Assembly: GCA_001599295.1 (NCBI GenBank)
Contig: BCGN01000004.1
Location: forward strand, 806,346-870,345
Length of the DNA stretch: 64,000 nucleotides
Direction of reading: 5' to 3'
Source of the DNA: Sporopachydermia quercuum
Lineage: Eukaryota; Ascomycota; Sporopachydermiomycetes; Sporopachydermiales; Sporopachydermiaceae
The position numbers and the translations under genes were made by a program. Within the stretch, counting starts at the first letter, position 1; each line of letters opens with the position of its first letter. Under the pieces are notes generated by a model that worked only from the letters and a program-made list of their open reading frames with translations, was not told the origin of the DNA and ran no database searches. Shown one piece after another: positions 32,919 through 42,474 of this stretch.

Positions 32919-33542
32919 TTAAATATTATTGATCTTCTGCATCAACCCGATGAAATCTTGGATGTCAATAGAATCAATTTTGACAGTGTCACTTTCACCC
33001 TCTAATAAAGGCTCTAAACCTTTTGCAACTCTCAACATATTTTGAACAATTGAAGAGTTTACATTCCCATCACTGCCGATAGCAAAATCACTTCTTGTAT
33101 CTACTAGCCACTTAACAATTCTTTCTCGTTTAATCACTTCATTTTCTTTTACGCCAAACAATTCGAATAATTGTTTCGATTCTTCAAGTACATTTGATTT
33201 CTCTTGTAAGTCCTTAAGCAATTTCACCAGTTTTTCGGTACTAATATCATTGTTATCCCTCCCCAGTAAAATCACATCTGTATCTTCAAATTCTTCTCTC
33301 AATGTTTCATCAAATGTAACATCACTTTGATCATACAAATCTGCAAGCGGTATAGCATTTTCAATTAAGTAATCAGCTATTATGTCACTCATAGGCTGAA
33401 CATCAATATTTACTTTCAATTCTTGTAGTATCTCAGTGATAAATGGTACCTGTATGAAATTGAGTCCCGCAACTGTTTCTGTACGTTTCAATACCAGATC
33501 CAATATTTGCTTCTGCACTTTCTGGCTTTTCCTTCTCGCCAT
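32919..33542 (-). CDS. Uncharacterised 207-residue alpha-helical protein
   Basis: A clean ATG frame of 207 residues with a basic start (MARRKSQKVQKQILDLVLKR) and otherwise acidic, almost wholly helical composition. No signal peptide, transmembrane segment or metal motif is present. Helical blocks include FIQVPFITEILQELKVNI, MSDIIADYLIENAIP, LVKLLKDLQEKSN, KQLFELFGVKENEV and a final IQDFIGLMQKINNI. The alternation of paired helices with short loops is EF-hand/centrin-like without calcium-binding loops, which recalls the fast-evolving repair factor Rad33; this is a guess from pattern only. Coding status is supported by length and composition. It is convergent with ERV25 (152 bp apart) and divergent from the kinesin gene. 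Confidence 0.7.
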   Translation of the reverse strand: MARRKSQKVQKQILDLVLKRTETVAGLNFIQVPFITEILQELKVNIDVQPMSDIIADYLIENAIPLADLYDQSDVTFDETLREEFEDTDVILLGRDNNDISTEKLVKLLKDLQEKSNVLEESKQLFELFGVKENEVIKRERIVKWLVDTRSDFAIGSDGNVNSSIVQNMLRVAKGLEPLLEGESDTVKIDSIDIQDFIGLMQKINNI

Positions 33543-34258
33543 ATTAGATGTCGTGAATCGAACTTACTACATACAATTCATAGTATGTAGCAATGTTGAT
33601 CAACAGGCATAATTTCCTCGGACAAATTCTTTAACTCACANACTTTTTCGCAATCAAAAAGTCAACGGCAAGAGAATCTTAGTCTCAGTTTCGTCATTAT
33701 AGTCCTGCTCCCGAAAAATAAAAGTAAAGTAGAATAAAGAAACTAAAAGATAGATTAATGAAATGAATGGTTTAACTGTATAATATCTATCAATGAACTT
33801 ATTAATGTATGAAGTAATCATTTATGGGTAGTCTAACATTATCTTAATCCCCTTACGTAATCGTTAAAAGGTAACTCTTTCTATAAAAAATGAATATATT
33901 ATTATATCATCATTAAAAATGAGGTGTCATTTCATTGTCAAAATCTAGTTCATCGCTAATTAAGGAAACCAGTAAATAAAGGAAGATATTTCTTCNCGAC
34001 ATACCAGCATAATGTGCTATTGTCTTACTGTATATTTCCCTTCAAATTAAATAGTGGTTTCAAGTAAGAATGAAAGCAATTAAATTGTAGTTCTCTTAAA
34101 AATCTTTTTTTTTAGTGGATTACTATCAATATTTCAAATATTTTATACTACCTCCAATATTTCAAACCAGTTTTCTTGATGCATTGGTAGAAAAATCAAA
34201 TCTATCATTTTCTAATACACCATTGGTCATATTGACTCGGTTGATCATTGACCCAAAC
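33543..34258. other. Divergent intergenic region, unknown gene/kinesin
   Basis: 716 bp. The kinesin frame is open back to about 34115 without an ATG, directly after a T-rich run ending TTTTTTTTAG, which resembles a 3' splice site. A 5' exon therefore cannot be excluded, but no matching start exon was found. One n lies at 33641 and another at 33996. Confidence 0.4.
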
Positions 34259-36052
34259 ATGTCAAGCCAGTTGAGTATAGGAACTAGGGTCCCTATAGCT
34301 CCAGGAACGCCTAAATTACGTGTTTCTATGAGTGTCGATAGTCCATCGACATCCAAGAAAAAGAAAGGCAATGAAGTGAAGGTGTTCCTACGGCTGAGAC
34401 CTTTTGTTCAAAGAGAAATTCAGTCAGCTACACCATCATTGGTTTCAATGCCAAATGATCAAACAGTAATACTAAAAAACTCTGAATCAAATAAACCAAG
34501 TAAGGAATTCATTTTTGATAAAACGCTTGATTCTTCACAACCAGAAAGTAGTAATTTTGCTAGTCAGGAAACTGTTTACAGCTTTGTTGGAAAAGAAGTG
34601 TTAGATCATGTTTTGCAGGGTTATAATACCTGTATACTAGCATATGGGCAAACAGGTTCCGGAAAATCTTATACAATGATGGGCTATGAAGATAAAGATG
34701 GTAGCTCATCAAGTTCCAGTAATACCATAAAAGGGGATGACGGTCTAATTCCAAGAATCTGTCACAATTTGTTCCAGCTGTGTGAACAGTTAATGAAAGA
34801 CCAGAATGTGAATATTGCTGTAAACATTTCTTACTTTGAGATTTACAATGAACAAGTAATAGATCTCCTCAGCAGTTCTTCTGCATCAGGATCAGGGAAA
34901 CCTTTGAGAAAACTGAAAGTTAGAGAAAATCCTAAGAGTGGGCCATACGTTGAAGACTTATGTGAATTCTCTGTTACTAGTTATGATGACATTTTCAAAT
35001 ATATGGAAGAAGGAACTAAAGCTAGAACAACTGCAAGTACTAAAATGAATGACTATTCTTCGAGAAGTCATGCAGTTTTTACTGTTACTATAAAACAAAT
35101 TCTTGTTGACGAGCAAACTGGTCTAACCGAAGAGAAAGTATCACACTTAAGGTTAGTAGATTTAGCTGGGTCGGAAAGAGCAAATTCAACTGGTGCTTCA
35201 GGTAAAAGGCTACGTGAAGGTTCCAACATCAATAAATCGTTATCAACATTGGGAAGGGTGATATCTATTTTGGCTAACAATACTACATCAGAAGATAGAA
35301 TGTCACCTTCACGTAAAGAAATCATTCCTTATCGCGACTCTACTTTAACATACATTCTAAAAGAAAGTTTAGGAGGTAATAGTAAAACTGCCATAATTGC
35401 TTGTATATCACCATGTGATTATGAGGAGGGTCTTTCAACGTTACGTTACGCTAGTACTGCTAAAAAGATCAAAACTAAAGCTAAAGTTAACTTGGATTAT
35501 GTCACTAATGAAGAAAGAGACCACCTAGTAAAATCTATGCAAAATCAAATAGATGCCCTACAATCAAGCTTAATGGAAATGGCACAAGCCTCACAACAAC
35601 TTTTAGAAGAAGAGAGCAATAAATCAAGTGAACAAACAATGAAGCAAAAAACACTTACTAAACAGCTAGAATCCGTCAGCAAAACCATGAGATTCTATGA
35701 ATATTGGGCTAATCAAGAAGAAACTAAGAGGAAACAATTAGCTATTGAAGCTGAAACTTTATCTCTGAAGAATAGATTATTATGCGAACAACTGAGAATA
35801 ATAACAACAACGAAAGTAGGTTTAGATGATCTAGAATACTCTGGTGAAAAAGCTTTGAGCTCAAGAGGTAGCGAAGGTAATAGTGATGGCAATGATGTTG
35901 GGAGTGGTGATAGNAGAGATGTGAAAAAAGAAACGTCTGGGGACATTTTTGATCAATTAAAGCTTGAGCATGCAGCAATTAGTTCGGAGCTGAACGGTTC
36001 TGCATTGAGTTTCAGGGAAGAACTAATGAGTTTCAAACAACTGATAGTGTAG
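34259..36052 (+). CDS. Short kinesin-3 (Unc104/KIF1-type) motor without FHA or PH domain
   Basis: 597 residues from the ATG giving MSSQLSIGTRVPIAPGTP. The motor domain spans about 40-410: VFLRLRPF, P-loop AYGQTGSGKSYTMMG (near 130), SSRSHAVFTVTIKQ (near 268), DLAGSERANSTGASG (near 300), NINKSLSTLGRVISILA and IPYRDSTLTYILKE. The ANSTGAxGxRLxEGxNINKSL signature and the VRENPKSGPYVEDL segment are kinesin-3-specific. After the motor, only about 190 residues of coiled coil and Ser/Gly-rich tail follow. The FHA domain and the C-terminal PH cargo module of Unc104/KIF1A are missing. Filamentous fungi have a short PH-less kinesin-3 (NcKin3 type) associated with mitochondria; S. cerevisiae has none. 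One n near 35914. Confidence 0.9.
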   Translation: MSSQLSIGTRVPIAPGTPKLRVSMSVDSPSTSKKKKGNEVKVFLRLRPFVQREIQSATPSLVSMPNDQTVILKNSESNKPSKEFIFDKTLDSSQPESSNFASQETVYSFVGKEVLDHVLQGYNTCILAYGQTGSGKSYTMMGYEDKDGSSSSSSNTIKGDDGLIPRICHNLFQLCEQLMKDQNVNIAVNISYFEIYNEQVIDLLSSSSASGSGKPLRKLKVRENPKSGPYVEDLCEFSVTSYDDIFKYMEEGTKARTTASTKMNDYSSRSHAVFTVTIKQILVDEQTGLTEEKVSHLRLVDLAGSERANSTGASGKRLREGSNINKSLSTLGRVISILANNTTSEDRMSPSRKEIIPYRDSTLTYILKESLGGNSKTAIIACISPCDYEEGLSTLRYASTAKKIKTKAKVNLDYVTNEERDHLVKSMQNQIDALQSSLMEMAQASQQLLEEESNKSSEQTMKQKTLTKQLESVSKTMRFYEYWANQEETKRKQLAIEAETLSLKNRLLCEQLRIITTTKVGLDDLEYSGEKALSSRGSEGNSDGNDVGSGDXRDVKKETSGDIFDQLKLEHAAISSELNGSALSFREELMSFKQLIV

Positions 36053-36568
36053 ATGATCATATGAATCAACTGAAAGGAATTAGATGATAACACAAGTGAA
36101 TGATAATGATTTGGAAATAGGTAGGTAAACGGAACATTTATAGCATAAAAAAAATAAAGGATGAGCAGATTTAAAACAGATAACAAGACTATGATTGATA
36201 TGTATTTAACAAGTAGTACTCTAATCTAAAACTTGCTTACTCATTAAGAATCATCGACATAATTATTCGATTTCTTGATTTCACATGCACTACACGTATA
36301 CATTCTTAGATGCATAATTTGTACGCCTCCTAACTGAAGAAAATGTAAACCCACCAAAAATATTGTATTTTCCCTACAGTATCTTTTCATGGTTGAGAAA
36401 ACTAGTAAATACAATATAGATAATTCAAAGTCAAATTGAAACAGGTACCAAAATATATACAGACAATTCTTCACATATTCAACCAGTATTAATACAATAA
36501 AATTCAGCTAACAGTAAGCAGAGAAGGAGAACCTATTTTCCTTTCATAGTAATACAAACTTCATTTCA
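36053..36568. other. Convergent intergenic region, kinesin/PUS1
   Basis: 516 bp, AT-rich. No gene or repeat is supported. It probably holds the two 3' UTRs. Confidence 0.4.
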
Positions 36569-38292
36569 TTAGCCCTCATTGTCACTATTCACATCACTAC
36601 TGTCATTATCATAATCAGCAGGACGAGTTTTTAATGAAGTAATTCCTCTTGCAGTAAGAAAATCCAAAAAATCATCACCATTATAACTATCAATGAAGGC
36701 AAAAAACCCATGGAACACGTTCATTTTTGCCTCTTCATCATAGATCTTATCATAAATATGTTTGAACTTGAATACTTCCATTTCTGTGCTATAAGGATCA
36801 AAAACAATAGCATCTCTTCCTAAGTCTGCAAGTCTTTTATTATAAGCATCATAGATAGGTTGCTCTAACAATAGGCCTAAACTAGGAGCCTTAGGAACAT
36901 TGATTTTCTCCGGCTTGAAAGCCTCTTCAATTCTATCCAATGGACACCCGGTTCTAATCACTAATGCTGCCATACCAACCATTTTACGAATTTGATGAAG
37001 CATAAAAGATTGGCCATGAATCTTAACGGATAACCATTCTGTTCCAGAAATAATCTTAGGATCAGATACAGTTATAGATTTTATAACTCTTGCACAGCTC
37101 GGGTCTTTACTGTCCATTCTAATAGTAAAGTTGTGAAATCGATGGGTTCCTTCATATAGTTTGAATGCTTTACGAATTAATTCTAACCGATCATTTGAAA
37201 TTCTGTAAGCTCTTCTAGCAGTAGTTTGGATCTGTTTAATTTTCTTAATCTTTTCTTGTAATTCTGGGGTCAATTCTTTTAAAGCTTCCTCAATAGGATC
37301 TTGCGCATTTTCAGTTGGTTTTCTTATTTGAACGTTTGATTCCTGAGCTTCTAATTCAGCTTCTTTTGCAAACAACTCTTTCAAATTATCGGTTAGTCCT
37401 TCTTTTGCTAATTGCTCCTTAACTTGAGCCCACCATTCAGCACCCTCAGTATCTTCTCTAGTTTGTCCTGGAAACTCTTCTTTTGCCCTAACAACTTTCT
37501 TCGCCAAAATTGATTCAGGATTAGGAGGTAAAAATGAATAACTAGGAATCAAGTATTCATACATTCTGGAACTACACGACTTTCTTGATTCAAAACCTTT
37601 GGCAGTTCTAACAATACCCCAAACTCTAATCTGTTCTGGAAGATTTTCGTTTATCTTCTCCACGATATCTTCATCTTCAACAATCATTTTCAATGAAATG
37701 CAATTGCCTGCTGCATGAACTCCTTTATCTGTTCTAGCTGCTCTTTGAAATGATACTTTCTTGGGATCGATTGAATTAGCTTGTGACACACCGCCGGCTT
37801 TAACAAATGCAGCAAATAGATCTCCCTCGATAGTTTTCATAGGAGGGTTCGCTTGTAACCCATGATATCCTGTTCCGCAATAACCAAACAATACAGCAAC
37901 TTTTCTTTTTGGTCGTCTTTCTTCTTTCACTTCCGGTGCAACCCTATACTCAAACATGTTAGAAAAATTGAAGAAGCAGGAAAACATATACTATGTAAAA
38001 ATGTGCAAAGCTTTTATAAGAAAAAAATAAATACCAACCAATTATTGTCATTATATTCTCTAGGAACCCTTTTGGTTTTCTTGGAGTCCTTATAATCGTC
38101 CCTCGTCCTAGTGCGGTTCCACGTACCATTGATACGACGCTTAAGGTTCTCGTCTGACTTAGTTCTCTTAGACTCTTCTGAGTCGTTTTTCTGATCATTG
38201 GTCTCATTTTCAATATTCGTGTTTTCGGGAGTTATACTGCTAGCGGATTCTATTCTAGGCTCCACTTTCGCAGCTGAGGATTCTTCTGACAT
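36569..38292 (-). CDS. PUS1: tRNA pseudouridine synthase Pus1
   Basis: Two exons, 38039-38292 and 36569-37943, with a 95-bp intron. The acceptor follows a TCTAACATG branch site and ends TATAG. The donor that keeps frame is GTTGGT, unlike the GTAAGT/GTATGT of other introns here, so that boundary is less certain. Spliced product is 542 residues (yeast 544). The join gives NDNNWVAPEVKEERRPKRK and then VLFGYCGTGYHGLQ. The catalytic Asp lies in RAARTDKGVHAAGN (near 155). Other TruA motifs are CSSRMYEYLIPSY, LYEGTHRFHNFT and GQSFMLHQIRKMVG. The C-terminus is acidic. By family it modifies U27, U34, U36 and other tRNA sites, plus U2 snRNA and mRNAs, in the nucleus. Divergent from NIP7. Confidence 0.93.
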
Positions 38293-38889
38293 TGATGTTA
38301 TGCACTACCAAGATATATGTATGTTACTATATGCAAATACACACAGCAATGGAAGATCTATTATCTACACCGACAACCTATGAAGATATAACACCACCCT
38401 TTAGAGAGATTACTATCTTTTCTTGATAAACACTGTTTTATATATAAAGACAATAGCAAAGGATTTCATATCTTGGTGAACAGGAACCACTACCAGAAAC
38501 AGTTTCCTTCAGAATTCTCTTTATCAATAGAAAATTTTCATTATGAGAGAACATAAAGAAGCGAGAGGAAGCAGTTCACCCAGGGCCTAAATTAAGACGG
38601 AATATATATATCACGTGAAACATAAATGTGGATGTTATTATATCCTATATATTCCATTCTTCTGATACCCTATGATGGGACTAATTATTATCCGCTTGGA
38701 GAAAATTTCTTTATTATGAGACCTGAAAAGTTTCATGTTATAACGAAAGAATGCATAATCAAAAGATTGATTGATTGACAGCTGTTGATTGTGTCAATTC
38801 ATATCAACCTCAACTTCATTGCCTCTTATTGATCTTGAATAACTTCCACCACTGAAGGGTTAGCAGAATTAACTGTTTTCACAGCAAAA
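38293..38889. promoter_or_regulatory. Divergent promoter PUS1/NIP7 with CACGTG palindrome
   Basis: 597 bp shared by two RNA-biogenesis genes. TCACGTGA at 38611-38618 is a perfect E-box of the Cbf1/bHLH type near the midpoint. AAGGGTTAG near 38855 is 30 bp before NIP7. Neither is proven functional. Confidence 0.4.
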
Positions 38890-39519
38890 ATGAGACAACT
38901 AACAGAAGAGGAAACAAAGGTAGTATTTGAAAAGCTTGCCAATTATATTGGTAGGAATATCTCTTACTTGGTTAAAAGTTCAGAGCCAAGCTGTTTCAGA
39001 GTTCAAAAAGATCGAGTCTATTATATCAGGTAAGTACTTTTTGTTTATGTCTAACTGAGTTGGTATATTGGCACGTTGTTGATAATCTTGGGAGCCCAAT
39101 ACTAATCAGTTATTAGTGAGAATGTTGCTCGATTTGCTACATCAGTCGCTAGACATAACCTCATGTCAGTTGGAACATGTATTGGTAAATTCACCAAAAC
39201 TGGTAAATTCAGATTGCATATAACAGCTTTAGAGTATCTAGCAAAGCATGCCAGATACAAGGTTTGGATCAAGCAAAATGGCGAGATGCCTTTCCTATAT
39301 GGCAATCATGTTCTAAAGGCACATATTGGTAAGATGAGTGATGACATACCAGAACATTCAGGCGTTATCATTTTTTCCATGAACGATATTCCGTTAGGGT
39401 TTGGGGTTAGTGCTAAGAGTACTATAGAAGTAAGAAATATGCAACCAAATGGTATTGTTGCTTTCCGTCAGGGAGATATCGGTGAATATTTACGTGAAGA
39501 AGATACACTTTTCGTTTAA
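38890..39519 (+). CDS. NIP7: 60S ribosome biogenesis protein Nip7
   Basis: Two exons, 38890-39029 and 39117-39519. The 87-bp intron has donor GTAAGT, branch ACTAATC and acceptor TTAG. The product has 180 residues, the family length, and opens MRQLTEEETKVVFEKLANYI. The join restores YYISENVARFATSVARHNLM. A PUA domain follows (GKFTKTGKFRLHIT; HARYKVWIKQNGEMPFLYG; GNHVLKAHIGKMSDDIPEH), with GVIVF-type strands and the end GEYLREEDTLFV. By family it binds pre-60S with Nop8 and aids 27S pre-rRNA processing and nuclear export. Alignment with the S. cerevisiae protein as remembered is continuous, so splice sites are secure. Confidence 0.97.
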
Positions 39520-39839
39520 TGTTGATGATGAAGTATCTAGAGTTAAGTAGAGGTCTCATCAATCTAAAAATTTGATGGAATGGGAAATGAGGTTCAAGTT
39601 ACATATATCGCTAAAGGTTTTTTACTGAACTAAATAAATGTGTAAACTATATAATAATTTTATGGTAATGTGTTTGTTATGCAGTCTCCTCTACAGTAGA
39701 AGGTTGTTCTTACTGATGTAATTGGTAATACAGTAAATATTATTTTATATAATAATCACCTAAATTGAAAACTGGAGTACTACAGAATACTATAAATTGT
39801 ATATATACAACTCCGTAGAATATCATTTTCTCAAACACC
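39520..39839. other. Convergent intergenic region, NIP7/SRP72
   Basis: 320 bp of AT-rich 3' flanks; nothing further seen. Confidence 0.4.
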
Positions 39840-41690
39840 CTAACGTTTACCCTTCTTCTTCTTCTTATTCTTGTTGCTATTATTACTCTTTGCAGCTGGT
39901 TGAGTAGCTTTAGCGTCAATACCAACTTCAGTAACATTATCAGCAACACCACCTTGAGTATCATTCTTCTTACCTTTCTTCCCCTTCTTTGGCTTGTAGG
40001 TACTTCTGTCTTTCAATGGTAACCATCTTTCAGGGTCTACCTTAGTATTAGGATCAAAATTTTCTGGTTTACGTTTTTCTGATAACTTTCTTACTTTCTT
40101 TTTTGATGATTCTTTTGACTTACTGCTAGCTTTTTCAACTGGACGTTTCTTAGAAATTAATGGATTAACGCCTTGAGCTATTATCGTGTCAACGTCAATT
40201 CCTGATATTAAATCATTAACAGAAATCACATTGGAGAGTTGAATTTGTCCCTCTTTCTCAGTAGTAACTGTAGCAGCCACACCGACTTTAACAGCAGTTG
40301 AGTTTGATGTTTTCGATAATTTGGTGAAAATTTGTTCAGCTTTCTTTGTATACTGTTCATCACCTTCTCTTAAAAATCGATAGGCAATCTCTAGTAATAA
40401 AGAAGTACTATATGGATCAATTGATTGCTCAACTCGTTTATAAACATTATCAAGCATCTTCAAACAGGGTTTTCTTGCTCCTTGAACATCATACAAAGCT
40501 GTTAGAGCTCCCACGACACCACAGCTGTAATCAGATTTCTTCTCTTCAATATAGCTCTCAAGCAACTGTGAAGCCAATTGTTTTCTTCCAAATAGAACGT
40601 ACAGTTGAGATAAAATTAAAACTAAATGAGCATTGGTCTTTTCTTCAGGGTTTTTGGATAAAAACTCCTTGATCTTTCTTGTTTTTTCAGGAATTGGATC
40701 ATCTTGGTTAATCCCCAGTTTATCATAAACTGCAAAAACATTTGACCTCCTCCCAGCAGCCAGTCTCAAAGTATCAAGGGTGAAAAGATATTGTTGTCTC
40801 TGTCGGAAAATAAATCTATCTAAAACCTTTTCCTGGGGAATAGTAAACAATTTCCTTAGGACAACATTAGGATTGAAGATCTGTTTCAAAGCTACTTGAT
40901 TGTTGATGAAAATAGCTTTCAATCCTGCATCTTCAATGCTATCAACATCAAGATTGGAAAGGATATTTTGCGCAGCGTCAACATCATTGAGAACGTGATG
41001 GATGTATGCTAGAAGTAACTGAATTGGAACCAGTTCTTGTTTAACATCTTCTGCTGATAACGGAGAAGATTCACAGTTTTCTTTCGCTTCGTTCAAGAAA
41101 GATAATGCTTGACTGAAATCACCCTTTGCAAAACTAAGAATAGCTTCATTGAAAAAACGGTCATAAGATTCATTACTAACCTTTGATTTCCTTTCTAAAG
41201 AACAAACCTCAGGTGATGATGATAAAATATATTCACTAATTAATGATAATTCATTGACTGATAAGTCTAATTCCTCATTAGCTATTCTTGCATCACTTCT
41301 CAATAAGCTCTCATAAACATTAATTGCCGCTTCGAAGTCTCCTTCGCCGTATCTTTCTTGAGCATAAATATGATTCAATCCTCGGTTATTGAAATTGTTA
41401 CTCTTGATTAATTCTTGCAGTTTTTTATGATCTCCAACTTTGTAGTACACATAAGCTTTGGCAACTAATATATCAGAAGAATCAACGACTTGACTTGGTA
41501 ACTTATCAAGTACTTGATAAGCAATTTGATATTTTTCTAAATCTAAAGCAATTCTTAAGAAAATCTTGACATTTTTTAGCGATCTATCAATTGTTAAGTT
41601 CTTAACTGCTCCAGCGAAAGTTGATTCAGTCTTTGATGTTAATGATAGCTGTTCAAAGATATCTTGTAAAGCTTTNACGTCGGAACTCAT
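39840..41690 (-). CDS. SRP72: Signal recognition particle subunit Srp72
   Basis: 616 residues. The N-terminal two thirds are TPR-like helical repeats (EKYQIAYQVLDKLPSQ; LVAKAYVYYKVGDHKKLQEL; GEGDFEAAINVYESLLRSD; FAKGDFSQALSFLNEAKEN). The C-terminus holds the SRP72 RNA-binding region: a lysine-rich stretch then DPNTKVDPERWLPLKDRS (near 550), whose PERWLP motif is diagnostic, followed by a poly-Lys tail. By family it binds SRP68 through the TPRs and SRP RNA through the basic motif, as part of cotranslational targeting to the ER. One n in codon 5 or so (41676). Single exon, convergent with NIP7 and divergent from MRH4. Confidence 0.95.
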   Translation of the reverse strand: MSSDXKALQDIFEQLSLTSKTESTFAGAVKNLTIDRSLKNVKIFLRIALDLEKYQIAYQVLDKLPSQVVDSSDILVAKAYVYYKVGDHKKLQELIKSNNFNNRGLNHIYAQERYGEGDFEAAINVYESLLRSDARIANEELDLSVNELSLISEYILSSSPEVCSLERKSKVSNESYDRFFNEAILSFAKGDFSQALSFLNEAKENCESSPLSAEDVKQELVPIQLLLAYIHHVLNDVDAAQNILSNLDVDSIEDAGLKAIFINNQVALKQIFNPNVVLRKLFTIPQEKVLDRFIFRQRQQYLFTLDTLRLAAGRRSNVFAVYDKLGINQDDPIPEKTRKIKEFLSKNPEEKTNAHLVLILSQLYVLFGRKQLASQLLESYIEEKKSDYSCGVVGALTALYDVQGARKPCLKMLDNVYKRVEQSIDPYSTSLLLEIAYRFLREGDEQYTKKAEQIFTKLSKTSNSTAVKVGVAATVTTEKEGQIQLSNVISVNDLISGIDVDTIIAQGVNPLISKKRPVEKASSKSKESSKKKVRKLSEKRKPENFDPNTKVDPERWLPLKDRSTYKPKKGKKGKKNDTQGGVADNVTEVGIDAKATQPAAKSNNSNKNKKKKKGKR

Positions 41691-42474
41691 TCTCTAAAGG
41701 AATATGTGTAGCCTTACTATTGTTATGGCAAACCGACGGTTTCTTTCTTGTAATATATATATATTTATAAATAGTCTAACAGTAGTACCGAGTTATTGAT
41801 GGCCTATTCTCAACATCTAGTGGAGTTTTCCCAATGCTTGGCTAAATGCTTCAATAACGTATACCAGAACAATACTAGCCTTCCTATTTATCAACTAATA
41901 TTCAACCAACAAGAGTTATCACCAAAAGCCGATTGAATATATTAACACAGTTCTCTTAACCGCTAATCTTATCTTCTACTTCAACAAGCAATAAATCGTA
42001 GTTTGTCTTTCCCTATGACCATCACACTGTCTGCCACTATGGTCCATTAATTGAGCTGTGATGTTCAGTAGTTCAATCATCCCTTCCAGTTGGATACCTC
42101 AGTGAAAAATTCCGTGGTAAATCTCAGACCTTCAGCGTAATAGTCAGTATTCACATTTACTATCCGCAAATCCTCTCACTATTTGAATTGATTAAGGGAA
42201 GAATTGTAACAAACTAATAAATAATATCGTATATATAATATTATTAATAATAGAAAAGCCACAAGCAAAAGGATAACCAGTTTCTGCTTGCATTTTACTA
42301 GTATATTGGGGTTAGAACAAATAGGCATTTGTTGCTATTTCCGAAAGATTTTTTCTGTTGTTACCAGAGGAGATATTGTGCTCAGTCAGAACTGACAGTT
42401 TGTGGGAAATATCCGACCAACCATCAGTTGCGAAAGATAGCTGAGCAAGTGCTAGAAGTAGAAGTTCTCAGAAT
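41691..42474. other. Divergent intergenic region, SRP72/MRH4
   Basis: 784 bp with AT-dinucleotide simple sequence (TATATATATATATTTAT near 41755, ATATCGTATATATAATATT near 42225). Both promoters must lie here; no gene or RNA was recognised. Confidence 0.4.
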
